From the NCBI GenBank assembly GCA_016292785.1, contig JAEDFL010000032.1, forward strand, positions 1-20,700: a stretch of 20,700 nt of DNA, read 5' to 3'. Under the pieces are notes generated by a model. It saw nothing but the letters and a program-made list of their open reading frames with translations, was not told the DNA's origin and searched no databases. The stretch is from Clostridiaceae bacterium (lineage in GTDB: Bacteria; Bacillota; Clostridia; Oscillospirales; Acutalibacteraceae). This document shows positions 15,687-20,700 of the stretch, one piece after another (the first letter of the stretch is position 1; each line of letters opens with the position of its first letter). The position numbers and the translations under genes were made by a program.

Positions 15687-16868
15687 ATGTTAACACCGGC
15701 AAAAATCACAAACCACCATTTTGAAGCCTCCGGAAGAAATGCTTACAAAGCAGAAAGCGTCGATTCTTTCATTAAGGAAGTCGCAGACTCTTATGAGCAG
15801 ATGTTCCGTGAAAACGGAGAGATGTATAAGAAGATCAATCTGCTTGCACAGAGACTTGAAGAATACAGAAATGACGAGGACAATATCCGCAACGCACTCC
15901 TGACCGCTCAGAGAGCCGCCGAAAAGATCACTAAAGAGGCTCAGGATAAGGCTGACAAGCTCCTTGCCGATGTTCAGGAGAGAACGGATTCCGAAAACGA
16001 AAGACTTGATGCGGCCGCAAAGGAGATACTTGCCAAGGCGAAGTATCAGGCGGACTATATTGTCGAAGAAGCTCAGAAACAGGCAAAGGATATAATTGAA
16101 AAAGCTGTTGTTGAGTCCAAGGAGGCCTCGGTCAACGCAAGAAGCGATATGATCAAGGAGCTTGCCGCTCTTGAAACAATGAAGCAGGAGGTCACCAAGT
16201 TCAAGCAGCAGATCCTCGGCGAATACGCCGCACAGGTCGAGCTTATCAATAAGCTTCCCGAGGTTGTCATTGAGCAGATGAATAAGGCGGAAGAAGAAAA
16301 GGCAGAAGAAGCACCGGCTGAAGAGCCTGTTCCCGAAGAAGCGGCAGAGGAAGAATTCGAAACAGTAGTTGAGGAAGCCGAGCCTGAGACAGATAATACG
16401 GTGATCCCTTTTGAGGAAAGCACCGAGGAAGCTAAGGCTCCCGAGGTAAGAGAAGCTGAGAATATGGATGTTGATCATCTTCAGCAGATGATAGAGGAAA
16501 CCGAGGATACCGACGCCGAGTCCGACATCTCGTTTGAGGATGAGGACGAGGAGGAAGCTGAGGAAAGCACGGAACCGACAGTGTTTATCGTTCCCGATAT
16601 CGACGAGGAAAGCGACGAGGAGCTTGACCGAATCGTTGACGATTACGGTACGGAGAGCAAACCCGAGCCAAAGGATATTATGTTCACAAAGCCTAAGAAG
16701 ACCGAGGACGACAGAGAGGGCTTCAAGCTCAAGTTTGAAAATATCGACTCATATGCCGTTGACGATTCCGATGACAATTATCTCGATGATCTTGATGACG
16801 ACGATCTTGACGATGATGACGGCAACAGCGGACTCGCAGGTAAGCTCAAGGGATTTTTCAGAAAATAA
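15687..16868 (+). CDS. divIVA: DivIVA-type pole/septum protein with long acidic tail
   Basis: The N-terminus (LTPAKITNHHFEASGRNAYKAESVDSFIKEV) matches the DivIVA membrane-binding domain, followed by a long coiled coil (~35-195) with repeated Ala/Glu/Lys heptads. DivIVA proteins gather at negatively curved membrane and position division or envelope factors. At 393 residues it is far longer than Bacillus DivIVA (~164). The extra length is a Glu/Asp-rich, Pro-containing, probably disordered tail (~200-380) ending in a basic amphipathic peptide, LAGKLKGFFRK. At the position of the membrane-inserting Phe of Bacillus DivIVA (F17) this protein has Gly16, while the following Arg (R17) is kept. AGGAGGAA precedes the ATG. 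The stop shares one base with the lspA start (TAATG). Confidence 0.9.
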   Translation: MLTPAKITNHHFEASGRNAYKAESVDSFIKEVADSYEQMFRENGEMYKKINLLAQRLEEYRNDEDNIRNALLTAQRAAEKITKEAQDKADKLLADVQERTDSENERLDAAAKEILAKAKYQADYIVEEAQKQAKDIIEKAVVESKEASVNARSDMIKELAALETMKQEVTKFKQQILGEYAAQVELINKLPEVVIEQMNKAEEEKAEEAPAEEPVPEEAAEEEFETVVEEAEPETDNTVIPFEESTEEAKAPEVREAENMDVDHLQQMIEETEDTDAESDISFEDEDEEEAEESTEPTVFIVPDIDEESDEELDRIVDDYGTESKPEPKDIMFTKPKKTEDDREGFKLKFENIDSYAVDDSDDNYLDDLDDDDLDDDDGNSGLAGKLKGFFRK

Positions 16869-17350
16869 TGAGTGTAATAATCAGTTTAATTTCCATTGCG
16901 GTCTTGACCGCAGCCGATCAGGTGATAAAGCTCTTTGTTGAGCGTTATCTTGCACCGGTCGGCACGGAGGAATTTATAAACGGCTTCATCGGCTGGAATT
17001 ACGTCCGCAACACAGGGGCGGCATTCGGATCGTTTTCCGACAATACGATTTTGCTCTCGGTTGTGACGGGTGCGGTGCTTCTGGCAGGCATTATTCTCAT
17101 TGCGATGAAAAAGATAAAATCAAAGTTTTGTCTTGTCTGTGCCGTGATGATAATTTCGGGCGGTCTGGGCAACCTTATAGACAGGGTGCTGAAAGGCTAT
17201 GTTGTTGATTTTATCGACCTTCAGTTTATGGATTTTGCAGTATTCAACTTTGCGGATATTCTTGTAACTGTCGGAGCCTTTGCGTTGATGTTCTATGTGA
17301 TTGCCGACATTTTTAGGGATCGCAAAAAATCGGGTGAAAAGAATGAGTGA
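16868..17350 (+). CDS. lspA: Lipoprotein signal peptidase (signal peptidase II)
   Basis: This integral membrane aspartic protease removes signal peptides from diacylglyceryl-modified prolipoproteins. The length of 160 residues and four hydrophobic segments fit the family. Motifs are DQVIK (17-21), NTGAAFG (48-54), GGLGNLIDR with VVDFID (98-117, including D105 and D114) and FNFAD (126-130, D130), which supply the catalytic aspartates. The ATG overlaps the divIVA stop by one base, and no strong Shine-Dalgarno is visible, so translational coupling is likely. The end overlaps the rluD-type gene by 8 bases, reproducing the lspA-ylyB pairing of Bacillus. Confidence 0.96.
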   Translation: MSVIISLISIAVLTAADQVIKLFVERYLAPVGTEEFINGFIGWNYVRNTGAAFGSFSDNTILLSVVTGAVLLAGIILIAMKKIKSKFCLVCAVMIISGGLGNLIDRVLKGYVVDFIDLQFMDFAVFNFADILVTVGAFALMFYVIADIFRDRKKSGEKNE

Positions 17351-18263
17351 TTTTTTCTTCCGTATAGATTCGGATTTTGCAGGGGAGAGAATTGACAAAA
17401 CCTTATCGGATCTTTGTTCCGATTTTACCCGTTCGCACATTCAGCACATAATTGACGGCGGAGAAGTCAGGGTGAACGGCAACCCCGTTTCCAAATCCTT
17501 TAAGGTTTCGGTCGGTGATGAGATAAGCTTCTCAATGCCTGAGCTGAAAACCCTTGAGGCGAAGCCCGAAAATATTCCGCTTGACATTGTTTACGAGGAT
17601 GACGATCTTCTCGTTGTCAACAAACCGAGAGGAATGGTTGTCCACCCGGCGGCAGGAAACTATGACGGCACTCTCGTCAATGCCCTGCTTTACCATTGCG
17701 GAAGCAGTCTTTCGGGAATAAACGGAGTTATCCGTCCCGGCATAGTTCACCGCATTGATAAGAACACAAGCGGTCTTTTGATAGTTGCGAAAAACGACTT
17801 TGCCCACGAAAAGCTTGCCGCTCAGATCAAGGAGCACAGCTTCACACGGCAGTACAGGGCGGTTGTTCACGGCAATTTCAAGGAGCTGAGCGGAACGGTA
17901 AACGCTCCGATCGGCAGAAATCCGAACGACAGAAAGAAAATGTGCGTTATTCATCAAAATTCCAAGGATGCCGTTTCTCATTATGAGGTGATTGATCAGA
18001 ATGAGAAATTTGCATATATAAAGGTTACTCTTGAAACGGGCAGAACTCATCAGATCAGAGTTCATATGGCCTATATCGGCCATCCCGTTGCCGGCGATAA
18101 TGTTTACGGTCCTAAAAACGGAGTGACCTCGCTCAACGGACAATGTCTGCACGCAGGACTTATCGGATTCAAGCATCCGAGGGACGGAAGGTATCTGGAG
18201 TTCACGGCAGATGTTCCTGAGTATTTTAAAGAGTTTTTAAAAAAGCAATCATTAGCTGAATAA
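17343..18263 (+). CDS. rluD: RluA/RluD family rRNA pseudouridine synthase (YlyB-like)
   Basis: This 306-residue enzyme isomerises uridine to pseudouridine in structured RNA, most likely 23S rRNA. An N-terminal S4 RNA-binding domain (GERIDKTLSDL, SHIQHIIDGGEVRVNG) is followed by the catalytic domain with GIVHRIDKNTSGLLIVAKN, where D139 is the nucleophile, and later TGRTHQIRVHMAYIGHPVAGD. I chose ATG at 17343, which overlaps the lspA stop region by 8 bases and follows GGGTGAAAAG. A more upstream in-frame ATG at 17301 would add 14 residues unlike the family and lies inside lspA. The exact uridine target cannot be read from the sequence; lspA adjacency favours the YlyB branch. Confidence 0.93.
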   Translation: MSDFFFRIDSDFAGERIDKTLSDLCSDFTRSHIQHIIDGGEVRVNGNPVSKSFKVSVGDEISFSMPELKTLEAKPENIPLDIVYEDDDLLVVNKPRGMVVHPAAGNYDGTLVNALLYHCGSSLSGINGVIRPGIVHRIDKNTSGLLIVAKNDFAHEKLAAQIKEHSFTRQYRAVVHGNFKELSGTVNAPIGRNPNDRKKMCVIHQNSKDAVSHYEVIDQNEKFAYIKVTLETGRTHQIRVHMAYIGHPVAGDNVYGPKNGVTSLNGQCLHAGLIGFKHPRDGRYLEFTADVPEYFKEFLKKQSLAE

Positions 18264-18277
18264 TTGGAGGTGTTATT

Positions 18278-19120
18278 TTGGACGCAGTAACAAAAAAACA
18301 ATTACAGATCAAGGCTTGTACGGTTCGTATGGGCGTGATCGAAGGTGTGTTCAATGCAAAATCCGGTCATCCCGGCGGATCGCTCTCAATAGCGGATATC
18401 CTCACATATCTTTATTTTGAGCATATGAATGTTGATCCGAAAAATCCCAAGGACGAGAACAGAGACAGATTTGTCCTTTCCAAGGGACATACTGCTCCCG
18501 CTCTCTACGCAGTTCTTGCAAACAGGGGCTTCTTCCCCGTTTCGGAGCTTAAAAATCTCCGTAAGCCCGGCTCAATGCTTCAGGGACATCCGAGCATGAA
18601 CCGTACTCCCGGAATTGATATGAGCACAGGCTCTCTCGGTCAGGGTATTTCAACGGCTGTCGGCATGGCTCTTGCAGGCAAGATCGACAAGAAGGATTAC
18701 AGAGTTTACACAGTTCTCGGTGACGGTGAAATCGAGGAAGGCCAGGTCTGGGAGGCGGCTATGTTTGCCGCAGCAAAGGGACTTGACAATCTCTGTGCCG
18801 TTGTTGACAATAACAATCTTCAGATCGACGGCTCGGTTGCGGAGGTCAATTCTCCGTATCCGATTCCCGAAAAATTCCGTGCATTCGGCTGGAACGTGAT
18901 CGAGATTTACGGTCATTCCTTTGACGAAATCGACGCTGCCTTTAATGCGGCTCAGGAATTTAAGGGTAAGCCTACGGTTATCGTTGCCAAGACGGTCAAG
19001 GGCAAGGACGTTTCCTTCATGGAAGATCAGTGTTCGTGGCACGGTACGGCTCCGAACGCAGAGCAGTATGAGCAGGCGATGAGCGAGCTTGAAGCAAAAC
19101 TTGCAGAATTGGAGGCGTAA
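18278..19120 (+). CDS. tkt: Transketolase, N-terminal (TPP-binding) subunit
   Basis: This is the first half of a split transketolase, which moves two-carbon ketol units between sugar phosphates in the non-oxidative pentose phosphate pathway. Its 280 residues contain the thiamine diphosphate fold: SGHPGGSLSIADIL (29-42), LSKGHTAPALYAVL, MSTGSLGQGISTAVGMALAG, and the GDGEIEEGQVWEA...NNN motif (GDG 148-150, N178-180) that holds Mg-TPP. The start is TTG at 18278, 5 bases after GGAGGTG. The C-terminal subunit begins 3 bases after the stop. Split transketolases are common in anaerobic Firmicutes and archaea, so this is not a broken gene. Confidence 0.95.
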   Translation: MDAVTKKQLQIKACTVRMGVIEGVFNAKSGHPGGSLSIADILTYLYFEHMNVDPKNPKDENRDRFVLSKGHTAPALYAVLANRGFFPVSELKNLRKPGSMLQGHPSMNRTPGIDMSTGSLGQGISTAVGMALAGKIDKKDYRVYTVLGDGEIEEGQVWEAAMFAAAKGLDNLCAVVDNNNLQIDGSVAEVNSPYPIPEKFRAFGWNVIEIYGHSFDEIDAAFNAAQEFKGKPTVIVAKTVKGKDVSFMEDQCSWHGTAPNAEQYEQAMSELEAKLAELEA

Positions 19121-19123
19121 GAA

Positions 19124-20071
19124 ATGGCAGACGTAATTAAAACAGCAACAAGAGAAGCTTACGGTAAAGCTTTGGTTGAGCTTGGCGAGAAGGACGAGAG
19201 CCTTATCGTTATGGACGCCGATCTTGCCGCCGCTACAAAAACGGGTATGTTCAAAAAGGCTTTCCCGGACAGATTTTTTGACGCAGGTATTGCAGAGTGT
19301 AACCTTGTCGGCGTTGCCGCAGGTCTTGCCACAACGGGACACACCGTTTTTGCAAGCTCCTTTGCAATGTTCCTTGCTGGACGTGCTTTTGAACAGGTCA
19401 GAAATACAATAGGCTATCCCCACATCAATGTAAAGCTCGGCGCAACTCATGCAGGTATTTCCGTAGGTGAGGACGGCGCAAGCCATCAGTGCTGTGAGGA
19501 TATCGCCCTGATGAGAACTATTCCCGGTATGGTTATCATCAACCCTGCCGATGACGTAGAGGCTCGTGCCGCAGTTTTTGCCGCGGCTGAGTATGAGGGA
19601 CCTGTATATCTCCGTTTCGGCAGACTTGCTGTTCCACGCTTCAACGATCCGGACACCTATAAGTTTGAGATCGGCAAGGGAATTGAGCTTGCCGAGGGCA
19701 GTGATGTGACCATCGTTGCAACAGGTCTTATGGTAAACGAGGCGATGATTGCCAAGGATATGCTCAAGGAGGAGGGTATCTCCGCAAGAGTTATCAATAT
19801 CCATACAATCAAGCCGATTGACAAGGATATCATTCTCAAGGCGGCTGAAGAAACAGGTGCAATAGTTACCGCTGAGGAGCACAGCATTATCGGCGGACTC
19901 GGCTCTGCTGTTTCGGAGGTTGTCTGCGAGAGCAAGCCCGTTCCCGTTGTCAGAGTCGGCGTAGAGGATAAATTCGGCGGCTCAGGCCCCGCAGTTGAGA
20001 TGCTCAAGATCTACGGACTTTGTGCTTCAAATATTGTTGAAAAAGCGAAGAAAGCTGTTTCGATGAAATAA
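19124..20071 (+). CDS. tkt: Transketolase, C-terminal (PYR/C) subunit
   Basis: The 315-residue partner carries the pyrimidine-binding domain and the C-terminal transketolase domain. FDAGIAECNLVGVAAGLA includes the expected TPP-activating Glu (E58). GATHAGISVGEDGASHQCCEDIALMR is followed by YLRFGR and, in the last third, a Rossmann-like domain (VTIVATGLMVNEAM, INIHTIKPID, TAEEHSIIGGLGSAVSE). It should form an alpha2-beta2 enzyme with the upstream subunit. GGAGG (19111-19115), inside the end of the upstream gene, lies 8 bases before the ATG. A 1-deoxyxylulose-5-phosphate synthase is an alternative by fold, but the split arrangement and motif spacing favour transketolase. Confidence 0.95.
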   Translation: MADVIKTATREAYGKALVELGEKDESLIVMDADLAAATKTGMFKKAFPDRFFDAGIAECNLVGVAAGLATTGHTVFASSFAMFLAGRAFEQVRNTIGYPHINVKLGATHAGISVGEDGASHQCCEDIALMRTIPGMVIINPADDVEARAAVFAAAEYEGPVYLRFGRLAVPRFNDPDTYKFEIGKGIELAEGSDVTIVATGLMVNEAMIAKDMLKEEGISARVINIHTIKPIDKDIILKAAEETGAIVTAEEHSIIGGLGSAVSEVVCESKPVPVVRVGVEDKFGGSGPAVEMLKIYGLCASNIVEKAKKAVSMK

Positions 20072-20080
20072 TTAAACTTT

Positions 20081-20114
20081 ATCCCGTTCCGTTCCTTTGC
20101 GGACGGAACGGGAT
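20081..20114. terminator. Strong hairpin after transketolase, possible weak terminator
   Basis: A perfect 12-bp stem, 20081-20092 with 20103-20114 (ATCCCGTTCCGT/ACGGAACGGGAT), encloses a 10-base loop. It starts 9 bases after the transketolase stop. It is followed by CCGGAGAAAAAG, not a T-run, and the Shine-Dalgarno of the next gene begins immediately after. It could be an inefficient terminator, an mRNA 3'-end stabiliser, or a control on the next gene. Confidence 0.5.
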
Positions 20115-20126
20115 CCGGAGAAAAAG

Positions 20127-20700
20127 ATGAAAGAAAGCGACGTTTTCAGACCACTAAACGAAGAATACGACGATGACGCTCAGGCAGTTTCCCGGTCTGA
20201 GCTTTTGCCAATTTATGAAGCAATGAGTTTTTCGGGCGATATTCAGCCGCTTGACGACGTTGTAAGTCCGGAAAATATTACGTTGGATTTTGACGGAAAG
20301 AGAAACGAGAAAAACACAACAGAAAAGAAAACATCAAAAAAGAAAAAAATCTCCGCAAGAGCGGAGTCAAGAATAAAAACATTGATTGCCTGTGCCGCGC
20401 TGATAATTTTTGTTGTCGGCGGAATTGCAGGAGCATATTTCGGGGTTGAGAGGGCGGACGTCAATTCTTCCCCTGTTGCCGCAATTTACAAAACTACGGA
20501 TAAAAAAGCGGTAATCAAGCTTGTTGACGGTACCGAATACGACATCGGAGAGGCGAGGGAAATATCGGTCTCCACGGACGGAATGTTTGTCTGGCTCACC
20601 CGAAACACCTCGTCCGCCACGGGCAAATATGACCTCAGACTGATCGAGGTCGCAAGCAAAAAATCTTTGAAAAAGCAGGGCAAATTCGTCGAGAAGGGTA
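20127..20700 (+). CDS. Single-pass membrane protein with external domain (3' truncated)
   Basis: From ATG at 20127 the frame stays open to the window end, giving 191 complete codons without a stop. CCGGAG lies 6 bases upstream. The N-terminal ~83 residues are hydrophilic and acidic (NEEYDDDAQ, IQPLDDV), then strongly basic just before the membrane (KKTSKKKKISARAESRIK). One transmembrane helix follows at ~84-106 (TLIACAALIIFVVGGIAGAYFG). The positive-inside pattern puts the N-terminus in the cytoplasm and the remainder outside. The external part has short beta-strand repeats (VIKLVDGTEYDIGEAREISVS, MFVWLTRNTS, YDLRLIEVAS), suggestive of a beta-propeller or YWTD/DUF5050-like domain. The family is not recognised with certainty. 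It follows the transketolase genes by 55 bases that contain a hairpin. Confidence 0.75.
   Translation, partial: MKESDVFRPLNEEYDDDAQAVSRSELLPIYEAMSFSGDIQPLDDVVSPENITLDFDGKRNEKNTTEKKTSKKKKISARAESRIKTLIACAALIIFVVGGIAGAYFGVERADVNSSPVAAIYKTTDKKAVIKLVDGTEYDIGEAREISVSTDGMFVWLTRNTSSATGKYDLRLIEVASKKSLKKQGKFVEKG

Noticed and set aside
15690..16478. A 262-residue - strand frame opposite divIVA
   Set aside because: Its Leu/Phe-rich sequence mirrors the Glu/Lys-rich coiled coil on the other strand, giving a false look of a membrane protein.
17301..17342. Upstream ATG giving a longer rluD-type protein
   Set aside because: The 14 extra residues lie within lspA, lack a Shine-Dalgarno and do not resemble the family N-terminus. 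The ATG at 17343 fits the S4 domain start.
18650..19882. A 410-residue open frame on the - strand across both transketolase genes
   Set aside because: It lies antisense to two well-supported genes, is Cys-rich with no recognisable domain, and crosses the gene junction. It looks like a codon-bias shadow.
18278..20071. Transketolase interrupted by a stop, i.e. a pseudogene
   Set aside because: Each half has its own Shine-Dalgarno, start and complete domains, which matches the known two-subunit transketolases.
1..20700. Search for CRISPR arrays, tRNA or rRNA genes, insertion sequences and phage genes
   Set aside because: No regularly spaced short repeats, cloverleaf-like intergenic sequence, transposase or integrase motifs were seen. 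The only sizeable intergenic gaps are 1218-1328 and 5475-5703, and both are accounted for.

Overview
The window looks like a chromosomal segment from a Gram-positive Firmicute of the class Clostridia, probably a gut Oscillospirales/Ruminococcus-type organism. Two things point there. The gene order miaB-ymcA-mutS-mutL-miaA and the block yggS-sepF-divIVA-lspA-rluD are Firmicute arrangements, and the Shine-Dalgarno sequences are strong (AGGAGG/GAGGTG) with frequent TTG starts. The genus assignment is an inference from gene order and protein style only.

Layout. (1) 1-1217, + strand: the 3' end of a large secreted, beta-strand-rich repeat protein. (2) 1218-1328: two back-to-back hairpins that separate it from a convergent unit. 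(3) 1329-5474, - strand: a three-gene envelope glycosylation cassette, made of two tandem paralogous multi-pass GT-C-type membrane glycosyltransferases followed by a GtrB/DPM1-like polyprenyl-phosphate glycosyltransferase. (4) 5475-5703: an AT-rich divergent promoter region with one good sigma-A-type promoter facing each way and a 31-bp imperfect palindrome between them. (5) 5713 to the end, + strand: fourteen closely spaced co-directional genes: miaB, ymcA-like, mutS, mutL, miaA, a HlyD-like adaptor, yggS, sepF, divIVA, lspA, rluD-type, transketolase N and C subunits, and a truncated single-pass membrane protein.

How the genes work together. MiaA and MiaB act one after the other on A37 of tRNA (i6A, then ms2i6A). 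The YmcA-like protein beside miaB has a cysteine-rich tail suited to an Fe-S cluster. MutS and MutL form the mismatch repair pair, with MutL of the endonuclease type. SepF and DivIVA serve division-site and pole assembly, and LspA processes lipoproteins. The GtrB-like enzyme would make a lipid-linked sugar that the two GT-C proteins transfer outside the membrane.

The most striking observation is a 700-bp block that is identical base for base in the two GT-C paralogs (3082-3781 and 4697-5396), although the sequence on both sides of it has diverged strongly. This is the signature of recent gene conversion or cassette exchange. It leaves the catalytic N-terminal half shared and the C-terminal half different. 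No wholly new system is evident. The secondary points of interest are the palindrome in the divergent promoter, the Cys-rich YmcA-like protein, and a DivIVA with an extended acidic tail ending in a basic amphipathic peptide. I saw no tRNA, rRNA, CRISPR array, insertion sequence or integrase.
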